Shown one piece after another: positions 1-8,521 of a stretch of 46,683 bases of DNA. Under the pieces are notes generated by a model. The model saw only the letters and a program-made list of their open reading frames with translations. It did no database searches and was not told where the DNA came from. The position numbers and the translations under genes were made by a program. This stretch comes from Spirochaetota bacterium (GTDB taxonomy: Bacteria; Spirochaetota; UBA4802; UBA5550): NCBI GenBank assembly GCA_022709405.1, contig JAKLIV010000011.1, positions 1 to 46,683 on the forward strand, written 5' to 3'. Each line of letters opens with the position of its first letter. Within the stretch, counting starts at the first letter, position 1.

Positions 1-695
1 TTTGTCTCTTCCAGGGGATACCAGTGGTCCTCCGCAGCCACGATGACATCCGTGACCCGGGCTTTCTCCCTCAGATATCCGTACGCGTTGTGGCCGGGTA
101 GAAACAGGTTTTCCAGGAAAGTCCCGATCATCAGAAGGCCCGACTTCGCATCCATGTAACGGCGCAGGCCCATCGCATCCCAGTACGCCCGATCCATCCA
201 CCTGCTGTCGCCGAGACACTCGTCGATGACGTCACGGGCTCCGGCCCGCATCGCCAGTATATCGTTGAATTCGCCGATGTTCCCGCGATCGTACAGGTAC
301 TCGAGCGACATGCGGGAGTCGAGCACCGGCGCAACCAGGAAGAACCGGCCGAGGTCAGCATTGAGAGAAGAGTACTGCAGAAGCGCATTGGCCCCGGCGC
401 TGTGCCCGATACCAACGAGCGGGACATCTTTCAGACCGCTGCCGGCGATGAAAAAATCGAGGTCCTTCAATGCGGTCTGGATTGACATCTGCCCGCCCGA
501 AGCCCCGTGCCCCCTCGGATTGTAGAGAACGACCGAGTATCCCCGCGCCGTAAAATCACCTGCCGGGAAACGGTACATGCCGAAAGCTCCGCCCATGCAG
601 GGCCAGAAAACGACGCAGCCGCGCTGATGCCCGGCCCTGTATAGTTCCGCCTCGATCCCGGTACCGTCGAAGGATTTAAAAATATTTTCTGTCAC
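1..695 (-). CDS. alpha/beta hydrolase (3'-truncated by window edge)
   Basis: Reading the minus strand from a GTG at 695 gives an open frame of 231 codons that runs off the left edge. It begins MTENIFKSFDGTGIEAELY, followed by a beta-strand and turn typical of alpha/beta hydrolases (VVFWPCMGG). An RGHGASGG stretch comes next, then the nucleophile elbow GHSAG at about residue 109, with Ser as likely catalytic residue. The catalytic Asp/His are probably just beyond or at the edge (an AAEDHWYP segment is visible). Probably a serine hydrolase of the YheT/lysophospholipase-like type; substrate unknown. The GTG start has only a weak Shine-Dalgarno (AAGAG), so the start is uncertain, but no ATG lies in frame nearby upstream. 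Divergent from the lipoprotein gene at 957. Confidence 0.8.
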   Translation of the reverse strand, partial: MTENIFKSFDGTGIEAELYRAGHQRGCVVFWPCMGGAFGMYRFPAGDFTARGYSVVLYNPRGHGASGGQMSIQTALKDLDFFIAGSGLKDVPLVGIGHSAGANALLQYSSLNADLGRFFLVAPVLDSRMSLEYLYDRGNIGEFNDILAMRAGARDVIDECLGDSRWMDRAYWDAMGLRRYMDAKSGLLMIGTFLENLFLPGHNAYGYLREKARVTDVIVAAEDHWYPLEET

Positions 696-956
696 GACTC
701 TTGAAAAACGCAGAATGATGATGGCTGTCTTATTTATTCTTCAGGGGATATTCGTTTGTCAAGCATATGGTATGGTTTCATATTAAAAAACAATGCGGGA
801 ATTCCGGAGATTACATATTACAGCAAAACTTGAATCCGCCATTATCAATATACAAGATTTTAGTGCTATATTGCTTTTATTTCTATATAAAATAATTCTT
901 GACGCTTTTAACGAGGCATGAACCCCTAAAAATATAGTGAAACAAGGAGGCCTTTA

Positions 957-1511
957 ATGCGTAAATTTCATGCAATTGCCATCATGTCATTGCTTGTATT
1001 TCCAATGGGATGCTTCTCGTACAAAATCGTGAAGGACGATGTCAAGGCGAGCGGCAAGTATTACAACACCATGGCCCGCTCGGACATACTCGACTTCAAC
1101 AGCTACAATCAGTTTGTCGCCTACGCCCGCCAGCTGATCGTTGAAAGCGGAAACATCAGCGCCGAGCACAAAAAGAAACTGGCGAATTTTGTCGACAATC
1201 TCAGGTACGACGACAATAAATTCATATATTTCACGCTGGAAACCACCATGCCGTTTCTCGACAACGAGATCGATCTGTCGTTCAAGCTGAGGGACGCGAG
1301 AAAAAACAATCTTCTCCAGTCGATAACGCTTATCCCGATCAAGCACATGCTGATCAGCAGCTACGGCACATCCGTGGGCTATACGTACACCTGGGTCATC
1401 CAATGCACGAAACCGCTGGTCAAGGAGTTCATCAGCGAAGAAAAACAGCCTGTCGAGTTCATGGTGCGGTTCCCGGACGAAAGCACGAAGGTCTACAATA
1501 TCAAATTGTGA
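957..1511 (+). CDS. small putative lipoprotein, unknown function
   Basis: 184 residues. The N-terminus (MRKFHAIAIMSLLVFPMGC) is a lipoprotein signal peptide with the lipobox Cys at residue 19, so the mature protein is probably membrane-anchored at the cell surface or in the periplasm. The remainder is mixed alpha/beta with no domain I recognise. The start is well supported by an AAGGAGG ribosome site at 944-950, six bases before the ATG. It is a single gene closed by a strong hairpin at 1523-1552. The 261 bases upstream (696-956) are AT-rich and hold no other gene; I could not pick a convincing promoter there. Confidence 0.75.
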   Translation: MRKFHAIAIMSLLVFPMGCFSYKIVKDDVKASGKYYNTMARSDILDFNSYNQFVAYARQLIVESGNISAEHKKKLANFVDNLRYDDNKFIYFTLETTMPFLDNEIDLSFKLRDARKNNLLQSITLIPIKHMLISSYGTSVGYTYTWVIQCTKPLVKEFISEEKQPVEFMVRFPDESTKVYNIKL

Positions 1512-1522
1512 TCCGCATATAC

Positions 1523-1552
1523 AAAAACCGGCGGAGCGTTCCGCCGGTTTTT
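1523..1552. terminator. bidirectional rho-independent terminator
   Basis: Perfect 13-bp stem AAAAACCGGCGGA / TCCGCCGGTTTTT with loop GCGT. A-runs and T-runs on both sides let it work in both directions. It serves the lipoprotein gene ending at 1511 (+) and the M23 peptidase gene ending at 1582 (-). Confidence 0.9.
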
Positions 1553-1581
1553 GCACACATTAATATAATTCCACAATACAA

Positions 1582-2631
1582 TTATATCCGGCTTTTTTTC
1601 AGGTGCGAATAAGGATTGGTGTGGCTGCCGTATTTGGTGATTTCAAAATGCAGGTGCGGCCCTGTCGAGCGTCCGGTGTTCCCGCTCTTGCCGATCGACT
1701 GGCCCTGTTTGACGTACTGGCCGGGTCTGACGATGATCTTCGACAGGTGACCGTACAGGGTCTTCCATCCGCCCGGGTGAGCGATCACGATCGTCTTGCC
1801 GTATCCCCCGAGCCAGCCCGTATAGGTGACCTTACCGTACTTCGAAGAGCGCACCCATTCGTACCTGGCGCGGATGTCGAGCCCCTGATGAAACTCGCGG
1901 TATTCGGCGTTGAAAGGGTTCTGCCTCCACCCGTATCCGCAGGTGATCACCCTGATCGAGCACGGCCACATGAAGCCGTTCACGATGTTCTGGGGCTTGG
2001 CGTCCGGTATGAACAGCACCGCGTCGACCGGGACGAAATCCGGATTTTCGATCCGGTTTTCGGCGATGATCTTTTCCAGAGAAACCCGGTATCTTTCGGC
2101 GATCCCCGCTATGTTGTTCCCGTCCTTCATGCGGTAGATGATGCCGTCCTTGTTGGGTATCTTGAGATGAACGCCCTCCCTGATGAAGTCGTACGAGGTG
2201 AGGTTGTTCGAGCCGCAGATGGTGTCGATGGATATGCCGTACTGTTTGGCGATAGCGCTCAGGTTCTCGCCTGGAGCGACCACATGCTCGGATATGACCA
2301 GAGCCCGTGATTCATCAGGCGTGGAGTAATCGGTATTTTCGGAAAGAAGTATCCTGTTTTTTTCCCTGTCGTCGTCCGCAAGAGGATCAACGACCTGGGC
2401 AATCTCCCTGTCGGGCCCCGGCGCCTTCAGGCCTGAATATAATACCGCCAGGGATATGAATACCGCAATCAGCAACGCGAAAGCTATCTTTTTCGAAAAG
2501 CGGGGCGCGGAGAGGTAAAAGCGTTTGAAATAAATCTTGTCCCGGCCGGCGTAAAACACCATGACCTCGTTGGTCAATACGGTCAGATTGAACCTGCCGA
2601 ACCTGAATGTCTTTCTCGTCGAATTTTTCAT
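1582..2631 (-). CDS. LysM-domain M23 family metallopeptidase
   Basis: 349 residues. A cytoplasmic N-terminal stretch of about 45 residues is followed by one membrane segment (about 47-67). Two LysM-like peptidoglycan-binding repeats follow (about 110-160 and 162-212), then an M23 (LytM) endopeptidase domain (about 225-340). The zinc ligands are visible: His and Asp of HQGLDIR and the second His of the GPHLHFE motif. It should cut peptide cross-links in peptidoglycan on the outer face of the inner membrane. It lies downstream of, and in the same direction as, a bactofilin gene. Bactofilin/M23 pairing is established in cell-shape modules such as Helicobacter CcmA-Csd, so a role in cell shape is a reasonable inference. 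Confidence 0.92.
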   Translation of the reverse strand: MKNSTRKTFRFGRFNLTVLTNEVMVFYAGRDKIYFKRFYLSAPRFSKKIAFALLIAVFISLAVLYSGLKAPGPDREIAQVVDPLADDDREKNRILLSENTDYSTPDESRALVISEHVVAPGENLSAIAKQYGISIDTICGSNNLTSYDFIREGVHLKIPNKDGIIYRMKDGNNIAGIAERYRVSLEKIIAENRIENPDFVPVDAVLFIPDAKPQNIVNGFMWPCSIRVITCGYGWRQNPFNAEYREFHQGLDIRARYEWVRSSKYGKVTYTGWLGGYGKTIVIAHPGGWKTLYGHLSKIIVRPGQYVKQGQSIGKSGNTGRSTGPHLHFEITKYGSHTNPYSHLKKSRI

Positions 2632-2865
2632 AAAACCGCGCCGGAAAAAACCGCCGGGGACACGGCCCTGATGTTGTTATCGGCATTTATAATGGCAGTA
2701 ATTAATACTCTGCTTCACGAAAATAAGGAAACTCCTGATACATTTCAAGGATGACTCCCTGCGGGCGCTTTCATTGTATAAGCCACTTTTCATCAATATA
2801 ATATAATGTTAAAAGCGGATTTTGAGACGCCCGTAAAGCAACAAAGGGGCGCAGGATCAATTTTT

Positions 2866-3285
2866 TTAGCGTTCAGGCCTCTGGTTCTCATTGAGCTTCG
2901 AGGGACCCATGTTATAGGAGTCCTCGATGACTTTTTTCGGGTCCTTTTTATAGCTGCCTGTAATCATGATCTTCCCCTGGGCCACGACGCCGCGTTGTAT
3001 CGATATCGCCGGGGCGGTGATATCTCCGAGGACCTTGGCAGTTTCGAGCAGCCTGACCTCCTCGAGCGCCCTGATGTTCCCGATTACCGTACCGGCAACC
3101 ACCACGGATTTGGCCGCGATGTCGGTCTTAACACGGCCGGTCTCGCCCACGACGAGTTCCTCGTCTGTCTTGATCTCCCCTTCGAACTTGCCGTCGATCC
3201 GGAGCGACCCGCTGATATAGAACTTGCCTTCAAACACCGAGCCCTGCCCGATGGTGCTGTTTATGCCTTCGTTTTTCGATGCCAT
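2866..3285 (-). CDS. bactofilin (polymer-forming cytoskeletal protein)
   Basis: 139 residues with a central right-handed beta-helix typical of bactofilins (about 10-110), seen as short repeating strands rich in Gly, Val and Ile (GSLRIDGKFEGEIKTDEELV, then VVVAGTVIGNI). Both termini are short and polar. Bactofilins self-assemble without nucleotide and act as scaffolds for cell-wall enzymes. The start has GGAG five bases upstream of the ATG. The 42-bp gap to the M16 gene suggests one transcript with the upstream operon. A 234-bp gap separates it from the downstream M23 gene, which may have its own promoter. Confidence 0.92.
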   Translation of the reverse strand: MASKNEGINSTIGQGSVFEGKFYISGSLRIDGKFEGEIKTDEELVVGETGRVKTDIAAKSVVVAGTVIGNIRALEEVRLLETAKVLGDITAPAISIQRGVVAQGKIMITGSYKKDPKKVIEDSYNMGPSKLNENQRPER

Positions 3286-3327
3286 ACTAACTCCGCCTGG
3301 TTTAGGATACTGTTCCGGGCCTGAAAG

Positions 3328-4587
3328 TCACAGCCGCAGCTTTTCGCTTTTCATGTCAGGGCCCGATACCTCGCCGACCGAAACGAGCGAAAGCGTTTTA
3401 TCATGAAAGAGTTTTTTGCTGATTTTCGAAAAATCGTCAAGTGAAATATTGTTTATGCAGTGCAAAATATCCTCATACGAGAAGCTCCGCTGAAAGATAA
3501 TCTCGTTCTTGGCAAGATGTCCCATGCGCACCTCGGTGCTTTCGAGGGAAAGAGCCAGATTGCCGATCATGAAGCTCTTCGCATCCGCAAGCTCCTGCTC
3601 GGTTATGCCCTTTTCAAGCAGGTCGCGGCACTCCTTGATGATGAGCTCGACCGCCCTGCCGTATGTTTCGGGCGAAGTGGCGCAGTAAATCCCGAATATG
3701 CCGTGGTCCCGGTACGAGGAGTGAAACGAATATATCGAATAGCTGATCCCTTCCTTTTCCCGGATATTCTGGAAAAGACGCGAAGACATGCTCCCGCCGA
3801 AAATCGTGCTCAGTATGTACATGGGCCAGCGGTCATCGTCGTTCCTGGGGATTCCCTCGGTGCCCATGCAGAAATGCACCTGTTCGAGATCCCGCTGAAC
3901 GTGTTTCCTCATGACCCTTGCGGGCGCATCGATCACAGGCGCCGCTTCAGCGGCCCCCGTGATTTTCTTCATAAAAAAACGGGAGATTATGGCCTCGGCG
4001 TTACTCAGGTCAAAATTTCCCGAAACGACGAAAATGGCGTTGTCGGTGCCGTACTGGTCCTGGTAGAAACCGGTGAGGCTTTCACGCGTTGTTCCTTCGA
4101 TGCTCTGGATCGTCCCGAGGATCGAATGCGACAGGGGATGCCCCTCCAGCATGCATTCCATGAATAGGTCATGGATGAACTCATCCGGGGTGTCCTCGTA
4201 CATCCTGATCTCTTCTATGATTACCTTCTTTTCCTTGCCGAGTTCGACGTTGTCGAAAAGAGAGTTGTAATACATGTCGGCGAGCACCTCGACCGCCATG
4301 GGCAGGTGCTCGGAAACGACGTTGATGTAATAGCAGGTGTATTCCCGGTTGGTTGCGGCGTTGTGCTGGCCGCCGACACGGTCGACGATTCTGGCTATGT
4401 CGGCGGCGGAATATTTCGCCGTACCTTTGAAAAGCATGTGCTCGACGAAATGGGCGTAACCGTACTGCGAAAATGACTCATTCCTGGAACCGGTCTTGAT
4501 CCAGAGGCCGGCCGATATGGAGACCACTCCCTCGACCGGCTCCAGAAGCACCGTCATGCCGTTGTCAAGTCTGTACTTTTTAACCAT
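3328..4587 (-). CDS. M16 family zinc peptidase (processing-peptidase-like)
   Basis: 419 residues, the usual length for a bacterial single-chain M16 peptidase. The inverted zinc motif HFVEH sits at 46-50 (His46, Glu49, His50), and the distal Glu lies in the IIEEIRMYED stretch at about 125. The C-terminal half is the second, inactive M16 fold. Family members degrade short peptides in a clam-shell chamber. The ATG lies three bases after the pnp stop, so it is translationally linked to pnp; pnp followed by an M16 peptidase is a common bacterial order. Confidence 0.93.
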   Translation of the reverse strand: MVKKYRLDNGMTVLLEPVEGVVSISAGLWIKTGSRNESFSQYGYAHFVEHMLFKGTAKYSAADIARIVDRVGGQHNAATNREYTCYYINVVSEHLPMAVEVLADMYYNSLFDNVELGKEKKVIIEEIRMYEDTPDEFIHDLFMECMLEGHPLSHSILGTIQSIEGTTRESLTGFYQDQYGTDNAIFVVSGNFDLSNAEAIISRFFMKKITGAAEAAPVIDAPARVMRKHVQRDLEQVHFCMGTEGIPRNDDDRWPMYILSTIFGGSMSSRLFQNIREKEGISYSIYSFHSSYRDHGIFGIYCATSPETYGRAVELIIKECRDLLEKGITEQELADAKSFMIGNLALSLESTEVRMGHLAKNEIIFQRSFSYEDILHCINNISLDDFSKISKKLFHDKTLSLVSVGEVSGPDMKSEKLRL

Positions 4588-4590
4588 CCA

Positions 4591-6672
4591 CTATTCCAGG
4601 TCCAGGACGTCCTTTCTGCTCAGGTCTATTCTGCCGTTGTTGTCGATCTTGATGATCTTGACCTTTACCTTGTCGCCCACGTTGACGACGTCGGTGACCT
4701 TGTTCACGCGTTGACGGTCAAGCTTCGAGATGTGGACAAGCCCGTCCTTGCCCGGCGCTATTTCGACGAAGGCTCCGAAGTCCATAATCTTGACGACTGT
4801 GCCCTCGTAGATCGCGCCAACCTCAAGGTCCTTGACTATCCTGTTGATAAAGTCAATCGCTCCCTTGATCGATTTGTCCTCCACAGCGCAGATCGTGATG
4901 GTGCCGTCGTCCTCGATGTTTATGTCTGCCCCGGTCTCCTCGATGATCCGCTTGATCACCCTTCCTCCGCCGCCGATTACCTCTCCGATCCTCGACGGAT
5001 CGATGGTCATGATCTCTATCTTGGGTGCGTGCGGCGAGAGCTTGCTTTCGGGCTTGGAAATGACGCTGCCCATGGTCTTGAGTATCTGGAGCCGCCCCTC
5101 CCTGGCCTGATCGAGGGCGGCCTCCATGATCTCCGGGGTGATACCCTCGATCTTTATGTCAAGCTGGAACGCCGTGATGCCCTCGGTAGTTCCGGCGACC
5201 TTGAAGTCCATGTCGCCGAGGTGGTCTTCAAGGCCCAGAATGTCCGAGAGGACCGCGTACCGGTCGCCTTCCATGACGAGTCCCATCGCGATGCCGGCGA
5301 CCGCCGCTTTCAGGGGAACGCCCGCGTTGAACAGCGCAAGCGAGCCCGAACAGACCGTGGCCATGGACGAAGACCCGTTCGACTCGAGTATCTCGGAAAC
5401 CTGCCGTATCGTGTACGGAAAGGTGTTCGCCTCGGGGATTACGTATTCGAGCGCGCGCTCGGCAAGCATGCCATGCCCGATCTCGCGCCGCCCCACGCCG
5501 CCGGTCCTGCCGGTCTCGCCTACCGAAAAAGGCGGGAACTGGTAGTGCAGCATGAAACGCTTCTCGCTTTCGCCTTCGATGAAGTCAAGCCTCTGCGCGT
5601 CACCGATGCTTCCCAGCGTTGTCACGCCGAGGCTCTGCGTTTCGCCCCTGGTGAACACCGCGGAGCCGTGAGCGCGGGGCAGTATGCCGAGCATGATGTC
5701 AATCGGGCGGATGTCTTTAAGGCCGCGGCCGTCGGCGCGCCTGCCTTCTTCGAGGATCCTGCGCCTGACGATCTCGCCGTCCATCGAATCAATGATCGAT
5801 CCGCACTGGCCCGCCGTTTCGGGAAAACGCTCGGCCATTTCCTTTTTCGCTTTTTCAATTATCTCGTGTACCGCGTTTTCGCGGACCTTCTTTTTCGTGA
5901 GAGAGGAGAGCTTTTCAAGCTCGCCGAAATACTTCGCCCTGATCTCTTTTTCAAGCTCTGCGTCGGGCACGAAAGATACGTAGGTGAAGGGCTCTTTCTT
6001 GACCTGGTCCCTCAATTCTTCCTGGCACTTGCAGATCGTGATGATGTTCTCGTGCGCGAGACGCACCGCTGCGACCATGTCCGCCTCGGAAACATTCTTT
6101 GAAGATCCCTCGATCATGGTCACCGCTTTTTTGGTCCCGGCCACCATCAGGTCGATGTCGCTTTGGGGCATCTGTGAAAAGGTCGGGTTCACCACGAACT
6201 TTCCGTCAACGCGGCCGATACGCACCGCGCCGACCGGGCCCTTGAAGGGCGCGCCCGAAACCATGAGCGCCGCCGACGCAGCGTTGATCGCCACCACGTC
6301 CTGCTGGTTTTCCCTGTCAGCCGACAGGACATAGATAATGATCTGGACCTCGTTTACGAAGTCCTTGGGAAACAGCGGCCTCATGGGCCTGTCAGTGAGC
6401 CTGCTGACCAGTATCTCCCGGTCGCTTGGCCTGTTTTCGCGCTTGATGAATCCGCCGGGTATCTTGCCCGCAGCGTACGTTTTCTCACGGTAGTCGACCG
6501 TGAGCGGGAAAAAATCCTGGCCCTCTTTTACTTCCCTTGACATTACCGCTGTCGCGAAAACAACGGTTTCTCCATAGGAAACGGCCACAGAACCATCGGC
6601 CTGCTTGGCCAGATAACCCGTGTTAAAATTCAGGGTCTCCCTGCCAACAGGAACTTTGACGTCAATACTCAT
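4591..6672 (-). CDS. pnp: polyribonucleotide nucleotidyltransferase (PNPase)
   Basis: 693 residues, full family length. Two RNase PH domains (about 10-145 and 310-480) flank an alpha-helical linker. They are followed by a KH domain (about 550-610, with the loop GEVIGGGGRVI) and an S1 domain (about 618-690, VGAIYEGTVVKIMDFGAFVE). The enzyme degrades RNA 3' to 5' using phosphate. The start has AGAGAGG seven bases upstream. It is separated from rpsO by a 186-bp gap containing a large nested palindrome (6701-6848), which may be a processing or autoregulatory structure as in other rpsO-pnp operons. Confidence 0.98.
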   Translation of the reverse strand: MSIDVKVPVGRETLNFNTGYLAKQADGSVAVSYGETVVFATAVMSREVKEGQDFFPLTVDYREKTYAAGKIPGGFIKRENRPSDREILVSRLTDRPMRPLFPKDFVNEVQIIIYVLSADRENQQDVVAINAASAALMVSGAPFKGPVGAVRIGRVDGKFVVNPTFSQMPQSDIDLMVAGTKKAVTMIEGSSKNVSEADMVAAVRLAHENIITICKCQEELRDQVKKEPFTYVSFVPDAELEKEIRAKYFGELEKLSSLTKKKVRENAVHEIIEKAKKEMAERFPETAGQCGSIIDSMDGEIVRRRILEEGRRADGRGLKDIRPIDIMLGILPRAHGSAVFTRGETQSLGVTTLGSIGDAQRLDFIEGESEKRFMLHYQFPPFSVGETGRTGGVGRREIGHGMLAERALEYVIPEANTFPYTIRQVSEILESNGSSSMATVCSGSLALFNAGVPLKAAVAGIAMGLVMEGDRYAVLSDILGLEDHLGDMDFKVAGTTEGITAFQLDIKIEGITPEIMEAALDQAREGRLQILKTMGSVISKPESKLSPHAPKIEIMTIDPSRIGEVIGGGGRVIKRIIEETGADINIEDDGTITICAVEDKSIKGAIDFINRIVKDLEVGAIYEGTVVKIMDFGAFVEIAPGKDGLVHISKLDRQRVNKVTDVVNVGDKVKVKIIKIDNNGRIDLSRKDVLDLE

Positions 6673-6700
6673 ACAAATACCTCTCTAGTGTATGTTAAAG

Positions 6701-6848
6701 ATGGTTCCACAGAGATGAGGCGGGAAGAGGATGCAGTCAGAATCCAGAAGTCAGAAAAACCGGCAAGGCGCGATCCTTACCGGCTCATCTGGCTCCTATA
6801 TTCTGACTTCTCCATGACCCGTAATGCGATTCCATCTCTGTGGAATCG
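6701..6848 (-). repeat. nested palindrome in the rpsO-pnp gap
   Basis: Three nested inverted repeats fill most of the gap. The outer one is TTCCACAGAGATG (6705-6717) with CATCTCTGTGGAA (6833-6845), 13 of 13. The middle one is AGAAGTCAGAA (6746-6756) with TTCTGACTTCT (6801-6811), 11 of 11. The inner one is CCGGCAAGG (6760-6768) with CCTTACCGG (6775-6783), with one exception that becomes a G-U pair in minus-strand RNA. The leader of pnp would therefore fold into one long interrupted hairpin. Either a processing site or a dispersed palindromic element is possible. Confidence 0.8.
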
Positions 6849-6858
6849 ATACAGAGGG

Positions 6859-7116
6859 TTATCTTCTTAAACCAAGGTTTTTAACGATATCCCTGTATCT
6901 CTGAAGATCTTTTTTCTTCAGGTAATCGAGAAGCCTTCTTCGCTGTCCAACCAGCTTAAGCAGGCCCCTGCGGGAATGAAAGTCCTTTGCATGCACCTTG
7001 AAGTGTTCGGTCAGGTAGTTGATCCTTTCGGTAAGAAGGGCCACCTGGACTTCCGGCGAGCCGGTGTCACTTTCGTGCTTTTTGAACTTCCCGATAATTT
7101 CACTCTTCGAAGTCAT
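6859..7116 (-). CDS. rpsO: 30S ribosomal protein S15
   Basis: 85 residues, slightly shorter at the N-terminus than the 89 of E. coli. The signature core is intact: [17 protein letters not shown], then [20 protein letters not shown]. It binds the central domain of 16S rRNA early in small-subunit assembly. An AGGAGG lies 13 bases before the ATG, an unusually long spacing. It is part of the rimP-to-pnp operon, between truB and pnp. Confidence 0.98.
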   Translation of the reverse strand: MTSKSEIIGKFKKHESDTGSPEVQVALLTERINYLTEHFKVHAKDFHSRRGLLKLVGQRRRLLDYLKKKDLQRYRDIVKNLGLRR

Positions 7117-7182
7117 ACGATGCTAATATCCTCCTGATTATATGTCGATTTCAACGCTATATGTCCGAACATGGGACAGGCA

Positions 7183-8091
7183 TTATAGATTAACCACGCA
7201 ATCGTAATTAATATGCCATTTATCAATATCAATATCCGCAATTGCAATAAGATTTTGCCCGCTGTCCAAAATAATAAACTTTTTTTCCTCTTTTATGGCG
7301 ACCGAAAGGGCCTCTTCCCGGGCGAAAACCGCGCCGTTCAGTATTCTGGCCCTGGCCGAATCCCCGACCACGCAGATGCTGAATCCGGGAAACCCCTCCA
7401 CGGGCCTTCTCCTGAAATCCTTCGCAACCGGGTTCCCATGGATAAACGAACCGAGTTCCTCGATGGTCACTGCGTCGTCCACCGAAAAGGGCCCGGAGGC
7501 CGTTCTTCTCAGGCCCTCCATATAGGCTCCGGTTCCCAGGACATCTCCGATGTCCCGGGCGAGCGAACGGATATAAGTCCCCTTCGAGCACCGGACATCA
7601 ATGGTGAACCGCAAGAATTCCGCTTCGAAACTTACCAGGGAAAGCTCGCTTATAACGATCTTCCTTTCCTTCAGCGAAACGTCCTTTCCCTGCCGCGCCA
7701 GGTCCGATGCGCGCTTACCGCCGATCTTCAGGGCCGAGTATACCGGCGGAACCTGCAGGGTTTCTCCCATGAACGAAGAAAGCGCCCCGAGAATATCGTC
7801 TTCGGAAACCCCTTCGGCCGGCGAGGTGCTTATTATCTTTCCCTCCCGGTCTCCGGTATCGGTCACTACGCCGAGCTTCACCGTCGCCCGGTATGTCTTC
7901 TCGGAACCGAGAAGGTAGGCCGAAAGCCGGGTCGCCCTTCCGGTCAGCACGACAAGCAGTCCGGCGGCGTATTTATCAAGGGTGCCGGCGTGCCCGATCT
8001 TCCTGACGCCCAGGAGGCGCCTGACCTCCCTGATCGTTTCAAAGGATGTCAGCCCTTCCCGCTTGTCGATAAGCAGAACGCTGTTGTCCAA
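7183..8091 (-). CDS. truB: tRNA pseudouridine-55 synthase
   Basis: 302 residues. The catalytic motif is HAGTLDKYAAGLL, with Asp39 as the nucleophile; family motifs KTYRATVKLG and CSKGTYIRSLARDIG follow. The C-terminal ~70 residues resemble a PUA-like RNA-binding tail. It makes pseudouridine 55 in the T-loop of tRNAs. It follows rbfA with an 11-base gap in the classic infB-rbfA-truB-rpsO order. Confidence 0.97.
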   Translation of the reverse strand: MDNSVLLIDKREGLTSFETIREVRRLLGVRKIGHAGTLDKYAAGLLVVLTGRATRLSAYLLGSEKTYRATVKLGVVTDTGDREGKIISTSPAEGVSEDDILGALSSFMGETLQVPPVYSALKIGGKRASDLARQGKDVSLKERKIVISELSLVSFEAEFLRFTIDVRCSKGTYIRSLARDIGDVLGTGAYMEGLRRTASGPFSVDDAVTIEELGSFIHGNPVAKDFRRRPVEGFPGFSICVVGDSARARILNGAVFAREEALSVAIKEEKKFIILDSGQNLIAIADIDIDKWHINYDCVVNL

Positions 8092-8102
8092 TATGCCGCC
8101 GT

Positions 8103-8498
8103 CTATTTTTCTTCCGGGGAATCTTCGTTATCCTCATCTTGAGATCGTTCCGCCTCTTCGGCCTCGAGATCGTTGAGCAGGCCGACCATTCTCGTCCCTT
8201 CTGCGACCGATGAGTCAAGATGGAAAACTATTTTCGGCATGACCCTTATGCCCAGCGCCTTGCCGACCTTGTGGCGGATAAAGCCCTCTGAGGACTGCAG
8301 GCCCTCCAGGCTCTTGCGCATGTCCCTGGGAGTGCCGAGGACCGAAATCCCGACCCTCGCCTCGGTAAAGTCCTTGTTGAGATCGACCCCGGTAACGGTC
8401 GCGAAGCCGATCCTGGGATCCTTTATTTCCTTGATGAGCAGCTCGGAAACAAGCCTCCTGATCTGCCCTTCCATTTTTTCCTTTCTGTATGCTGCCAT
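8103..8498 (-). CDS. rbfA: 30S ribosome-binding factor A
   Basis: 131 residues with the KH-like RbfA fold. The N-terminal helix RIRRLVSEL-type sequence (GQIRRLVSELLIKEIKDPRI) is followed by the VTGVDLNKDFTEARVGISVLG core. The C-terminus is acidic and Glu/Asp-rich. It assists late maturation of the small subunit. It lies between infB (23-base gap) and truB. Confidence 0.96.
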   Translation of the reverse strand: MAAYRKEKMEGQIRRLVSELLIKEIKDPRIGFATVTGVDLNKDFTEARVGISVLGTPRDMRKSLEGLQSSEGFIRHKVGKALGIRVMPKIVFHLDSSVAEGTRMVGLLNDLEAEEAERSQDEDNEDSPEEK

Positions 8499-8521
8499 AT
8501 CACGACCGCTTGCCGGCGCGG

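Noticed and set aside
4711..6102. Long plus-strand open frame (463 codons) opposite pnp
   Set aside because: It lies wholly inside pnp, whose motifs are unmistakable; Arg/Asp/Leu-rich composition is that of a GC-rich antisense frame.
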